Of a stretch of DNA of 64,000 nucleotides, positions 52,524 to 61,586 are shown piece by piece; within the stretch, counting starts at the first letter, position 1; the number at the start of each line of letters is the position of its first letter. The notes beneath the pieces are model-generated. The model was not told where the DNA came from and did no database searches. It was given only the letters and a program-made list of their open reading frames with translations. The translations under genes were made by a program, and so were the position numbers. Source of the DNA: Chryseosolibacter sp964551035 (GTDB lineage: Bacteria; Bacteroidota; Bacteroidia; Cytophagales; Cyclobacteriaceae); the NCBI GenBank assembly GCA_964551035.1, contig CAZKBK010000001.1, forward strand, positions 1 through 64,000, in the 5' to 3' direction.

Positions 52524-54478
52524 GGACGCCATGCGATGGTACCATAAATATTGCGGGGAATCTGAACCCCTGCGAATTCGGTGTGGTACGCGTGAAGAAG
52601 GTTTTGGCCGACGAACGCGAGCTCAAAGTCACCGAATTCCCAGGCGGCGCGAGCGTTGAGCCCGAAGTATCCCGCAACGGAAGGGATAAATTGAGTCGCA
52701 GGGAGTTGGTCGACAAATCGTGCTGTGAGGTCGATCTCGAAGGATTCGCCCAGGTCCAGGATCGATTGAAGGATGAAAATATTGCTCGCGTCGCTGCCGA
52801 GGTTGGCCAGGGCGGATTCGTCAGTTACGTTGCCGGGTTTATTTTCCAGCGTTTTATCAAACCAGGTATATCCGCCGCGAACCCTCCACAGCTCTGACAC
52901 GCTCACGTTTGCCGCGAATTCGATACCATGAGCCGTGCCTGCGGCCCCATTCATGATCTGATAGGTGAGCGTATTGGGAACCTGCTCGACGCTGTACAAG
53001 TCGTCGTAGGCATGATAGAACATGGCAACAGAGAATCGCGCCGCCGCGGCAGGCTGAAAGCGGTAACCGAGTTCGTAAGCGTCAAGTTTTTCGGAAACGA
53101 AGTGGGGTCCGCCATCAACACTTGGCTGCGTCGGCGGTACGTGGTACGCCGGTATATGATAATCGACGTCGATACGACTCGGTGCGCGCACAGCGCGGGA
53201 GGCGGCAGCCCACACCAATCCGCCATCGTGGGCAGACCAGGCGAATCGAATACCGGGTTGCAGGTCCCAACCGGAAAATGCGTTGTGCTGAACCTTGGTT
53301 CCGACCACGGCACGAAGTCCGTCGGCGATAGACAGTTCGTCCTGGATGAAGAGACTGAAGAGGTTCATATTGCGGTCGCGCGGAATGAAGCCAACAGCGT
53401 CCGTGGTGTTGATGGTTTTATCGCGCATGAACCGGTATCCGACACCCCATACCACCTGATGCATCCCTGCTTCAATGTTATGCTGAATGTCGAGGTCCCA
53501 GGTGAAAAGTTCGTCCTTGATAGCGCTGGTTACATCATCGCGCCAGGTTCGGTCCGCGTACGTCTGTATGGAAAGGTGCGACTGTTCCGAGAACGCGCTT
53601 TGCCACCTGGCGAGAATGTTTTGGCCGTCGATCGTTGTTTCGCGTGGTGATGTGGTTCTGATACCGTGGTAAAAATTTCCCTGCACCATATACGTCTGTT
53701 CCTGGCCCGATGACCAGTCGGTGCGAAAACCTGCCTGCGTAAAATCCCAGGCGTCAGCGTTTTCGGTAGCATCGGGCAGGCGCGTGGGTTCGCGATTATG
53801 GTGTTGCGCATACACCCGATAGGCGCCGCCGTCGCCCAGGGTTCCGCCAAACCGGCCTTCGGCCAGGTTACGGACGTTGGTGCCGGTTCCCACGGCGGCA
53901 TAAGCACCCCGGGTTTCCGTGGCGGCTTTTGTGACAATGTTGATCACGCCGTTTACGGCGTTTGCGCCCCACATTGTGCCGCCAGGACCGCTGATGATCT
54001 CGATCCGTTCAACGTCTTCGAGCAGGACGCTTTGCGCGTCCCAAAACACGCCCGCGAATAATGGGGAGTAAACGGTCCTTCCGTCGATCATCACGAGCAG
54101 CTTATTGGAATACACCGAATTGAAACCGCGGGAACTGATGATCCAGTGTTGGGCGCTCAGTTGTGCCACCTGGAGGTTCGAGGCAAGGCGTAACGCTTCT
54201 GCGAGATTCGTCGCGCCGGAGCGTGCAATGTCTTCATGGGTAATCACCTGGATCGCCGAAGCGGTGGTACCGATCTTTTCCGGTCTCCGGGAAACCGACG
54301 TGATCTTTACATTCATCAGTTCTTCGATGCTGAGTCGTTTCAGGGTCGAGGGGTCGGCTTGTTCCTGGGCATGGGAGTTCGTCGCGGCGCAGGCCAAAAG
54401 GCCGCAGAGGAGTACAGCAAGAACCGGCGCGATGCTGGCTGACGGTGATGCTTTTGTGGGGTCGGGGGGAAAGCGCAT
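52520..54478 (-). CDS. TonB-dependent receptor
   Basis: The 652-residue outer-membrane receptor has a signal peptide ending NSHAQ and a plug domain: LKRLSIEELMNVKITSVSRR, ATNLAEALRLASNLQVAQLS, then YSPLFAGVFWDAQSVLLEDV and VERIEIISGPGGTMWGANAV. A barrel runs to the end (NIYGTIAWRP). The start at 54478 is 4 nt after the response regulator stop. Plug wording (IEELMNVKITSVSRR) is of the type often found beside YfiR and GGDEF or kinase genes. Confidence 0.92.
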   Translation of the reverse strand: MRFPPDPTKASPSASIAPVLAVLLCGLLACAATNSHAQEQADPSTLKRLSIEELMNVKITSVSRRPEKIGTTASAIQVITHEDIARSGATNLAEALRLASNLQVAQLSAQHWIISSRGFNSVYSNKLLVMIDGRTVYSPLFAGVFWDAQSVLLEDVERIEIISGPGGTMWGANAVNGVINIVTKAATETRGAYAAVGTGTNVRNLAEGRFGGTLGDGGAYRVYAQHHNREPTRLPDATENADAWDFTQAGFRTDWSSGQEQTYMVQGNFYHGIRTTSPRETTIDGQNILARWQSAFSEQSHLSIQTYADRTWRDDVTSAIKDELFTWDLDIQHNIEAGMHQVVWGVGYRFMRDKTINTTDAVGFIPRDRNMNLFSLFIQDELSIADGLRAVVGTKVQHNAFSGWDLQPGIRFAWSAHDGGLVWAAASRAVRAPSRIDVDYHIPAYHVPPTQPSVDGGPHFVSEKLDAYELGYRFQPAAAARFSVAMFYHAYDDLYSVEQVPNTLTYQIMNGAAGTAHGIEFAANVSVSELWRVRGGYTWFDKTLENKPGNVTDESALANLGSDASNIFILQSILDLGESFEIDLTARFVDQLPATQFIPSVAGYFGLNARAAWEFGDFELAFVGQNLLHAYHTEFAGVQIPRNIYGTIAWRP

Positions 54479-54482
54479 AGGG

Positions 54483-54917
54483 TCAAATCCTGTTGATTTC
54501 CATCCAGTAAAGGCCAAGGTCGCCTACGGTTCGGGAGAACTCTTCAAAATCGACTGGTTTTATGATGTAGCTGTTCGCACCGAGGTCATAGGCGCGTCGA
54601 ATATCCGGGTCTTCGCCCGAAGAGGTGAGGATCACAATGGGGATACTGCGGGTTCGCGGATCGTTCTTAATCTTTTCGAGGACTTCAAGGCCGTCAACCT
54701 TGGGCATTTTCAAGTCCAGGAGAATGACTTTCGGAAGGTGGCTGATCTGCCGCGTGGCGAACGCACCCCGGCAAAATATAAAGTCCAGCGCCTCGGCACC
54801 GTCGGACAGGTGAATAAGGCTCTTGTCGAGGTTCTTTTTCTTCAGCGCACGGATCGTGAGTTCCGCATCGCCCGGATTGTCTTCAACAACCACAATCTCG
54901 ATGTCCTGTTTTGTCAT
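54483..54917 (-). CDS. Single-domain response regulator (Rcp1-like)
   Basis: The 144-residue receiver has acidic pocket Glu12/Asp13 (VVEDNPGDAEL), phospho-acceptor Asp68 (LLDLKMPKVDG), the Thr/Ser switch in VILTSSGED, and Lys in YIIKPVDF. The LLDLKMPKVDG form and the insert before it resemble Rcp1 regulators that pair with phytochrome-type HisKA kinases, the same kinase type as at 50093. No output domain. First gene of the operon. Confidence 0.93.
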   Translation of the reverse strand: MTKQDIEIVVVEDNPGDAELTIRALKKKNLDKSLIHLSDGAEALDFIFCRGAFATRQISHLPKVILLDLKMPKVDGLEVLEKIKNDPRTRSIPIVILTSSGEDPDIRRAYDLGANSYIIKPVDFEEFSRTVGDLGLYWMEINRI

Positions 54918-54927
54918 GCCTGCAATA

Positions 54928-54968
54928 ATAAAAAAAGCCCCATCCTTCTTAATGTCAAAAGATGGGCT
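54928..54968 (-). terminator. Terminator-like hairpin in the leader of the receptor operon
   Basis: In minus-strand RNA AGCCCATC (54968-54961) pairs with GATGGGGCT (54944-54936, one bulge), followed by seven U. It ends 10-20 nt before the response regulator ATG at 54917. It may be an attenuator or may only stop upstream read-through. Confidence 0.5.
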
Positions 54969-55096
54969 GCTCGCGTTGCTATTCTACAAAGAATACCCCT
55001 AATAATCAAATATGGAACGGGTCCGCGCCACCAGTCAGCAATCTCGCGACCTTAGTCAGGCATACGATTTTGAGAAAGATGCTTAACTAAAGGAGT

Positions 55097-55354
55097 ATGA
55101 AATCACCCAGGGCGCTCAGGCGAATTCTAGCCTCAGTCGGAACGACATTAGCGGAACTCAGAATCAAGAAGGGCTATCCCACCATCAAGGAGTTCGCCCG
55201 TCGCTATGATTTGCCCGAAATACAGTATTGGCGAATGGAGCGGGGGCGCACCAATATCACACTCAAATCGCTCATGCGTATCCTCGCTATCCATAAGATC
55301 ACCATTCAGGAATTCTTTTGCATGCTGACGGAGGAAGACGCCGTGCCGGGATAA
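55097..55354 (+). CDS. XRE-family HTH regulator
   Basis: The 85-residue DNA-binding protein has a helix-turn-helix at about 17-70 (LAELRIKKGYPTIKEFARRY, LPEIQYWRMERGRTNITLKS, LMRILAIHKI). It is divergent from the TonB/YfiR operon and upstream of the membrane island, so it could control either. Confidence 0.8.
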   Translation: MKSPRALRRILASVGTTLAELRIKKGYPTIKEFARRYDLPEIQYWRMERGRTNITLKSLMRILAIHKITIQEFFCMLTEEDAVPG

Positions 55355-55408
55355 CGGTTCAAGGCAGGACCATCTGTAGAACAATTTCAACATCATCAAT
55401 AAATATAA

Positions 55409-56941
55409 ATGCGCTTCGCCAACTCATCCCGCCTCGGCGTACGAAGCCTCGTGACAGGAGCTATTGTTTTCAACGCCGCCTTGCTTGCGTGCTTTCCATT
55501 GCTTCCGTTTATTGACCTGCCTAACCATCTTGCGGAAGCGGTCATCTACCGTGCTCCCGAGGTTCCGGAGAATATGCTCCGGTCGTTTTATCAGCCTGTT
55601 CCATGGTATTTTCCGAACTCTTTTCACGCTGTTTTTTGCGCACTGTTTCCGTCGGTGGAATGGGGAAACAAACTTTTTCATATCCTCTACGTGGTGCTCC
55701 TCCATGGCGGGATGTTCCTCGTCATCCGTCAGTTGGGCGGCAATGGATGGTACGGTCTTCTTGGAATGCTGTTCACCTATAATTACAACGTCACGTACGG
55801 CTTCGTCGGCTTTTCCATTTCGATTCCGACGTTGATCATCCTTTTTTACCTCATCCTGCGGGAGTTTGAGCGTGAGCGCATCCTGCATAAGGTTTTCATC
55901 TCGGCGACATTGCTTCTCATGTTCTTCATGCATGCCCAAAACGCGTTGCTCGGCTTGGTTCTCTACGGGGGCATGATGTTGTACCGGTACCGAACGGGGA
56001 TGTGGCGCCGGGTCATCCCGTTGCTGGCCGTGCCCGCTCCGCTTATCGCCCTGATTTTTGTCTGGTGGTTTAGCCGTCCGCCGGACAACTCAGGCGACAC
56101 GATCGACTACCTTAGAGACTACTACGCCTCTGCCTGGCTCGAGACGTTCGTTATGCGCGCGCGTATTGCCGTGTTCGACAACTTTCAGTTGTTCGAAGGA
56201 TGGACGGGGATCGCGGTAGCGTTTGGATTTTTTATCTGCGTGCTGGCGCCGGTCGTGTTTCTTCGTCCCTGGGAAAGGAACAGATACCCGGCAAAGGAGC
56301 GGACGAACATTTCTCTTGCGTTTGTTTTTTTTCTGAGCGTGTGGGCATGCTACATGTTCCTTCCGGATAAACTCCCGGGGCAGACACCGCTTTTTCAGCG
56401 CTTTTGCACCATCGTGATGCTGGCCTTTATCATCTTGTGCAGCGTGTGGATCGGCAACGGCACACCACGTTGGCTCCGGGCGTTTGTCATTTCGGTGTGT
56501 CTGATTTACTCGGCGCTGTGGGCGGAGTACATCTGGTCATTCAATCGTCATAATCGGGGATTCAATAAGGAATTCTTTTCGGGCATTGATAGCCACGACA
56601 TGCTTGCCGGGCTCATTTACGACAACAAGTACCGCGGTAGAAAGGTATACATTCACTTTCCGAGTTATTTCATCGTCTGGAACAAAGGCCTCTCGGCGAC
56701 GAAGATCATCGACTATCGTTTTGGTATTGTCCGCCGGACGTCGACCGCCTTCGACATTCCTTTTTACCACGAACTTATTGGCGAGAATTACCGGTTCCAA
56801 TCTCAGTACGATGCGGTCGATTTGTTCCTGGTCCGTGGGGATGCCCCGGTCGGGAATGACCAGCATCTTCGCAATTTTCAGCTCATTCGAAAGGCGGATG
56901 CCTGGAAGCTATACGAACGGACCTTACGATCAGGCGACTGA
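55409..56941 (+). CDS. Polytopic membrane protein, GT-C-like
   Basis: The 510-residue protein has about ten membrane helices. The first periplasmic loop carries PFIDLPNHLAEAVIYRAPEV; an acidic residue in that loop is the hallmark place of the catalytic Asp in GT-C glycosyltransferases. A C-terminal soluble part of about 110 residues starts near SGIDSHDMLAGLI. No family was recognised with certainty. It opens a run of membrane genes with a UbiA prenyltransferase and another GT-C-like protein. Confidence 0.55.
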   Translation: MRFANSSRLGVRSLVTGAIVFNAALLACFPLLPFIDLPNHLAEAVIYRAPEVPENMLRSFYQPVPWYFPNSFHAVFCALFPSVEWGNKLFHILYVVLLHGGMFLVIRQLGGNGWYGLLGMLFTYNYNVTYGFVGFSISIPTLIILFYLILREFERERILHKVFISATLLLMFFMHAQNALLGLVLYGGMMLYRYRTGMWRRVIPLLAVPAPLIALIFVWWFSRPPDNSGDTIDYLRDYYASAWLETFVMRARIAVFDNFQLFEGWTGIAVAFGFFICVLAPVVFLRPWERNRYPAKERTNISLAFVFFLSVWACYMFLPDKLPGQTPLFQRFCTIVMLAFIILCSVWIGNGTPRWLRAFVISVCLIYSALWAEYIWSFNRHNRGFNKEFFSGIDSHDMLAGLIYDNKYRGRKVYIHFPSYFIVWNKGLSATKIIDYRFGIVRRTSTAFDIPFYHELIGENYRFQSQYDAVDLFLVRGDAPVGNDQHLRNFQLIRKADAWKLYERTLRSGD

Positions 56942-57019
56942 CGACGGTGAACGGGCGGTCGCAGGGTATGACATTTTTACTCGGACGGGGTTGTATCGCG
57001 TTTCTCAATCAAGATCATT

Positions 57020-58147
57020 ATGGCGCAACCCGTGAGAGAGTCTGGCCGGGAGGCCGCAGGGAGGCCGGCGGTGTCGGAAGGATTGGCCGATGAAATCCGC
57101 CAGGAGCTTGATGGGGTGAAGCAGGATGCGGCGTCAATGACCGTGGAGCCCGCAGGCGATGTTGTCCGACCTGCCGCACGGTTACAGGAGTACCTTGCCA
57201 TGATGCGGCCGGACTACTGGCTGAAGAATATTTTTGTTTTTCCCGGCTTGCTGTTTGCGCTAGCCGTTTATCATACGCCGGTAGACCAAACGTTGATCCT
57301 AAGGGTCATCAGCGGATTGATGGCTATCATGCTGGTCGCTTCAGCCAACTATGTGATTAACGAATACCTTGACGCGGATTTTGACAAGTATCACCCGGTG
57401 AAAAAAGCCAGGGTCGCTGTGGTTCGGATTGTCAATCCTGTCATCGTGTTTGCCCTTTACAGCGTGCTTGTGATCTCGGGTCTTGCCATCGGATACCTTA
57501 TCTCTTTTAAGTTCTTTGTCACCGAACTGCTGCTGCTTGTGATGGGATTTATTTACAATGTCCGTCCGTTGCGCAGCAAGGAGCGCGTGTACCTCGACGT
57601 GCTTTCTGAATCGGTGAACAACCCGATTCGATTCGCCCTTGGTTGGTTTATGGTTACACCGGCAGTTGGGCTGTATATGGACAATCGTTGGGATTTGGAA
57701 TTTTTTGATTCCCTTCCTCCTTTGAGCATCATGATTGCCTATTGGATGGGTGGCGCCTTTCTCATGGCGACGAAGCGGTTTGCCGAATACCGCCTCATCG
57801 GCAATCCGGAACTGGCGGGAAGATACCGAAGGTCCTTTCGCTATTACACGGAGAACACCTTGCTGATCTCTATGTTTTTCTACGCGATCACGTGTGCTTT
57901 TTTTCTGGGCATATTTCTCATCAAAAACCGAATAGAGATGCTGGTGAGTTTTCCTTTTTTCGCCCTGTTGTTTGCGTGGTACCTCAAGATCGGCTTGCTC
58001 AGGAACTCTCCGGTTCAGGGATCTGAAAAGTTATGGACCCGGAAATGGTTTATGCTTTACCTTGTCCTGTTCACGGTCCTGGTTTGCGCGCTGATGTTCG
58101 TCGATATTCCCTGGTTGCGCTGGTTCCTTATCAAGACCCATAACTGA
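57020..58147 (+). CDS. UbiA family prenyltransferase (polyprenyl-phosphate phosphoribosyltransferase-like)
   Basis: The 375-residue inner-membrane enzyme of the UbiA superfamily has RPDYWLKNIFVFPGLLFA near 63-80, then the first Asp motif NEYLDADFDKYHPVKKAR (114-131). NxxxDxxxDxxHPxKKxR is the form found in decaprenyl-phosphate phosphoribose synthases. The second motif is LDVLSESVNNPIRF. A 55-residue acidic N-terminal extension precedes the domain, and a start near 57137 is also possible. Probably transfers a pentose phosphate or similar group to polyprenyl phosphate. Confidence 0.78.
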   Translation: MAQPVRESGREAAGRPAVSEGLADEIRQELDGVKQDAASMTVEPAGDVVRPAARLQEYLAMMRPDYWLKNIFVFPGLLFALAVYHTPVDQTLILRVISGLMAIMLVASANYVINEYLDADFDKYHPVKKARVAVVRIVNPVIVFALYSVLVISGLAIGYLISFKFFVTELLLLVMGFIYNVRPLRSKERVYLDVLSESVNNPIRFALGWFMVTPAVGLYMDNRWDLEFFDSLPPLSIMIAYWMGGAFLMATKRFAEYRLIGNPELAGRYRRSFRYYTENTLLISMFFYAITCAFFLGIFLIKNRIEMLVSFPFFALLFAWYLKIGLLRNSPVQGSEKLWTRKWFMLYLVLFTVLVCALMFVDIPWLRWFLIKTHN

Positions 58148-58238
58148 ATTTTTTACGGTCGCTTCATTCGGTTTTTTTGACGTAACCGTGCCCTGGCTGG
58201 TATAATTTTGTTTTACCAACGGGAGAAATGACTGTTCT

Positions 58239-59711
58239 GTGTTTGTACAGGTACCATCCAAAGAATTGTTAGGTGATTCCGTCGGAGGCCTTGTCGCGAC
58301 CGCCATAAAAGTTTCCCCAAGCATCAGCGAACTTCAATTCCGGGCTTTCGCAATGTGCTGGGCCATTGCCTCGCTCTTTCACATGGCGCATTCAAGCCTG
58401 TTCGACCAGCAACTCAATTTTGCATTGCTTACCCTGGCGGCATTCAGCGTGATTTTCCGGCCATCGCTGACCACCTTCCTGTTCCTGGCCTTGTCGCAGC
58501 TTCTCGATGCCCTTCTCAGAATGCCCCATACCACCAACCACTGGCTGTTTACCGCCTTTGTCAACCTTACGATCCTGCAGGCCATTTTCATGAAGGTGGT
58601 GTCAGAACGGACTTTTAATGTGCGCGGAGGGAACGTGTTTTCCCGGTTTGCTCCCGTGGTGCGGGTGGAACTGATCATACTTTACTTTTTTGCGTTCTTT
58701 CATAAGCTGAACGCCGGATTTTTTACTCCCGCCACAAGCTGCGCTACGGACCTCCTGAAAGCACAACAGATCGCAGGACTGTCGTCGCTGGGGCCTGTAG
58801 TCTTTTTTGTTAACGCCTACTTTACGGTGGCCCTTGAGGCGCTTATCCCCGTTCTCCTCTGTTTCCGGGCCACGCGAAACGCGGGAATCCTTTGTGGGAT
58901 CGGTTTTCATGCGGCACTCTCGTACAGCACGCATAATGCTTTTTACGATTTTTCCTCGATGGTTTTTGCGTCCTATTTCCTTTTCATTGATCCCGGTTTC
59001 AGTGTTGCACTCTGGAACACACGCGACCGCATCAGGACCGCGCTTCGCCGCTTCTTCGGTGACTTCGACAGGAGGAAACTTTTTCTCACGCTCGCAGTTT
59101 CGGCGACGGCTCTTGTGCTGGTCTACGCATTGAGCAAACTATTGAATACCCACCAGTCGGTACACCTTTATTTTTTCTGGACCGTTTACAGCATGACCTT
59201 TTTCGGATTGTTCTTATGGTTTCTGCTTCGCCGGAGACAATACGCCCTCCGGCAGCCCCTGTTTGTACTGCCGCATTGGTCGATGGTGATGATTCCCCTG
59301 ATTGTTTTTCTCAACGGTACCTCTCCTTATCTCGGCCTGAAAACGGAAAATTCGTACGCGATGTTTTCCAACCTGAGAACAGAAGGCGGGACGACCAATC
59401 ACTTCCTCGTTCCGGCAAGCGTGCAGATTTTTGATTTTCAAAAGGAGGTAGTGCACATCGTTTCCTCGACGGACCCCGGCCTTCGGGAACTTGCACAAAA
59501 GAACAAAGCCATGGTCCTTTTTGAATTTCGAAACTATGTTTCCCGAAAGAATCCGGAGGTCGTCCACTACCTGATTGATGGAAACCTGAAAACCTACAGC
59601 GCGTCGGACCCGGACGGTGTTTCCGCGCTTGGGCAAAATCCAGTTTGGTTGTCAAAGTTCATGAAGTTCAGGTCGTTTTCGATCGCGGGGTCGCAGCCCT
59701 GCAGTCATTAA
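58239..59711 (+). CDS. HTTM-like membrane protein
   Basis: The 490-residue protein has about nine helices. The segments LIILYFFAFFHKLNAGFF and GIGFHAALSYSTHNAFYDFS resemble HTTM domains (bacterial relatives of vitamin K-dependent gamma-carboxylase), including the His in the membrane. The C-terminal 130 residues are soluble (PYLGLKTENSYAMFSNLRTE). Catalysis is not shown. Its end lies 21 nt before the oxidoreductase gene, suggesting co-transcription. Confidence 0.6.
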   Translation: MFVQVPSKELLGDSVGGLVATAIKVSPSISELQFRAFAMCWAIASLFHMAHSSLFDQQLNFALLTLAAFSVIFRPSLTTFLFLALSQLLDALLRMPHTTNHWLFTAFVNLTILQAIFMKVVSERTFNVRGGNVFSRFAPVVRVELIILYFFAFFHKLNAGFFTPATSCATDLLKAQQIAGLSSLGPVVFFVNAYFTVALEALIPVLLCFRATRNAGILCGIGFHAALSYSTHNAFYDFSSMVFASYFLFIDPGFSVALWNTRDRIRTALRRFFGDFDRRKLFLTLAVSATALVLVYALSKLLNTHQSVHLYFFWTVYSMTFFGLFLWFLLRRRQYALRQPLFVLPHWSMVMIPLIVFLNGTSPYLGLKTENSYAMFSNLRTEGGTTNHFLVPASVQIFDFQKEVVHIVSSTDPGLRELAQKNKAMVLFEFRNYVSRKNPEVVHYLIDGNLKTYSASDPDGVSALGQNPVWLSKFMKFRSFSIAGSQPCSH

Positions 59712-59731
59712 ACCATTGTGGAAACGTGAGT

Positions 59732-61159
59732 ATGCGCGAGGACTATGATTTGGTGGTCGTTGGCACAGGGTTCGCCTCGTCGTTTTTTCTATACCAATAT
59801 CTTCAAACGGCGGCGGCGACCGCAAAAGTGCTCGTGTTGGAGCGCGGCCATCTTTTCCCTCATCGCGACCGACGCAGACAACTTGCCGGGGAGGAGGTCG
59901 AGGACCCTAACCCGGAGCCCCATCAGGCGTATGTCAATGCAAACCCCGAAAAGCATTGGGCATTCAGCCTTGGATTTGGAGGGAGTTCAAACTGTTGGTA
60001 CGCCTGCACGCCCCGGTTCATGCCGCGGGATTTTGAGATGTACTCACGATACGGAGTCGGGATGGACTGGCCGGTGACTTACGACCAGATTGAACCCTAC
60101 TACGGGGAAGTGGAAAGGTTGATGAACGTCGCTGGTCCGGAGGTGACACCTTTTCCCCGGTCGTCGGCCTATCCCTTGCCACCGCATACTTTCAGCACCG
60201 TTGACAAGGTGTTGCACGACCGATTCACGGAACACTATATTTCGCAACCCACCGCCCGTGCCAGCCGGCCCATCAAAAACAGGAGCGCCTGTTGTGTAAA
60301 CGCGGTTTGTGCGGTATGTCCGGTTGATGCCAAGTTTACAATTGAAAACAGTGGGCTCGGTGTTTACGACGATCCGCGCGTGAAAATAGCATACGGCGCC
60401 TTCGTGGTCCGGTTGGAAACATCCGGTGACCGTGCGTCGGCGGTGCATTTTCTTCACCGCGGACGGGAAGGATCGGCGAATGGCGAAGTGATCGCTTTGG
60501 GCGCCAACCCGATTTTTAACGCGGCGATCCTGCTAAACTCCGGCGATTTGAATGTATTGACGGGAACGGGTATCGGGGAACAGGTTGGGCTCGACGCCGT
60601 GGTCCACCTCGACCGCCTGGCGAACGTCGGGGGAAGCAGTTGGGTGACCGCCAATGGATACATGCTCTACGATGGCGAGCACCGAAGGTCTCATGCGGCG
60701 TGCCTGATTGAATCGAACAACGCTCCTTATCTCCGTCTCGAAAAAGGCAAGTGGAGGAATATATCCGTTTTCAGGATGATTTTTGAGGATCTCCCGCAAG
60801 AAGGCAATGGCGTTTCTGTCAGGGAAGATCCGTTAAAACCACGTGTACACTTCAGCGGTCATTCGGAGTACGCCTTTCGCGGTATCGAAAGGATGAAGCA
60901 GAAGTTGCCTTCGATCCTGTCGTGCCTCCCTGTTGAAGACGTGTCGTTTCGGGAGCCGTTCAGGACCGAGGCCCACATTCTCGGCGCTACGCGGATGAGC
61001 AACGACAAACGCACGGGCGTGATTGACAGGAACCTCATCCACCACCAGTATCGCAATGTGTTTGTGCTTGGTGCGGGCGCGTTTCCCACGTACTCACCCG
61101 CCAATCCGACCCTGACCCTGTGCGCCCTCTCGATGATGAGCGCAAGAAACGCCTTTTAA
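59732..61159 (+). CDS. GMC family FAD oxidoreductase
   Basis: The 475-residue flavoprotein starts MREDYDLVVVGTGFASSFF with the FAD-binding dinucleotide fold (third Gly replaced by Ser), then SLGFGGSSNCWYACTPR and a Cys-rich CCVNAVCAVC segment. The C-terminal GMC half has HILGATRMSND, NVFVLGAGAFPTYSPANPTL. The substrate is probably an alcohol or sugar. The following gene encodes a small Tat protein, the usual partner layout of gluconate-dehydrogenase-type enzymes. Confidence 0.85.
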   Translation: MREDYDLVVVGTGFASSFFLYQYLQTAAATAKVLVLERGHLFPHRDRRRQLAGEEVEDPNPEPHQAYVNANPEKHWAFSLGFGGSSNCWYACTPRFMPRDFEMYSRYGVGMDWPVTYDQIEPYYGEVERLMNVAGPEVTPFPRSSAYPLPPHTFSTVDKVLHDRFTEHYISQPTARASRPIKNRSACCVNAVCAVCPVDAKFTIENSGLGVYDDPRVKIAYGAFVVRLETSGDRASAVHFLHRGREGSANGEVIALGANPIFNAAILLNSGDLNVLTGTGIGEQVGLDAVVHLDRLANVGGSSWVTANGYMLYDGEHRRSHAACLIESNNAPYLRLEKGKWRNISVFRMIFEDLPQEGNGVSVREDPLKPRVHFSGHSEYAFRGIERMKQKLPSILSCLPVEDVSFREPFRTEAHILGATRMSNDKRTGVIDRNLIHHQYRNVFVLGAGAFPTYSPANPTLTLCALSMMSARNAF

Positions 61160-61165
61160 CGCCAC

Positions 61166-61579
61166 ATGAAACGCAGAAAGTTTTTGACGATTGCAGGGAT
61201 TGGCGGACTTTTGGTCGGAACGTTTTCTTTTCGGTTTTTTTCCGAATCTTTCGAGGAAGCCGGCGCTAAGATTATACGCAGAGAACTTCCCTTTCTTCAG
61301 CTCGACCCGGAAGGCGTTTGGAATTATATGGAAGCCTATGGCCGCACGCAAGACGATGGATACAAACGCGCAATCCGATTGTACCGCCTGATCGGCGTGG
61401 ACTCCACCCGTTCCGGAAAGGTCCATCAACTCGTGAGCCATTACCTGTTGTCAACAGATTTCTTCATCAAGGGTGGGGACGAATCGAGGTTGGTCCGGTA
61501 TTACCGGCTGTACAACCCTTACGTGGCGGCCTGCGCCCACCCGTTCAGTCACCTCCGGTTTCCGGATAACACGGCTTGA
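61166..61579 (+). CDS. Tat-exported small subunit-like protein
   Basis: The 137-residue protein starts MKRRKFLTIAGIGGLLVG, a twin-arginine signal. The rest is helical with FFIKGGDESRLVRYYRLYNP and ends ACAHPFSHLRFPDN. Six nt after the oxidoreductase. Size, signal and position match gluconate 2-dehydrogenase subunit 3-type partners, which carry the FAD subunit across the membrane, although sequence similarity is weak. Confidence 0.65.
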   Translation: MKRRKFLTIAGIGGLLVGTFSFRFFSESFEEAGAKIIRRELPFLQLDPEGVWNYMEAYGRTQDDGYKRAIRLYRLIGVDSTRSGKVHQLVSHYLLSTDFFIKGGDESRLVRYYRLYNPYVAACAHPFSHLRFPDNTA

Positions 61580-61586
61580 GACCGGT

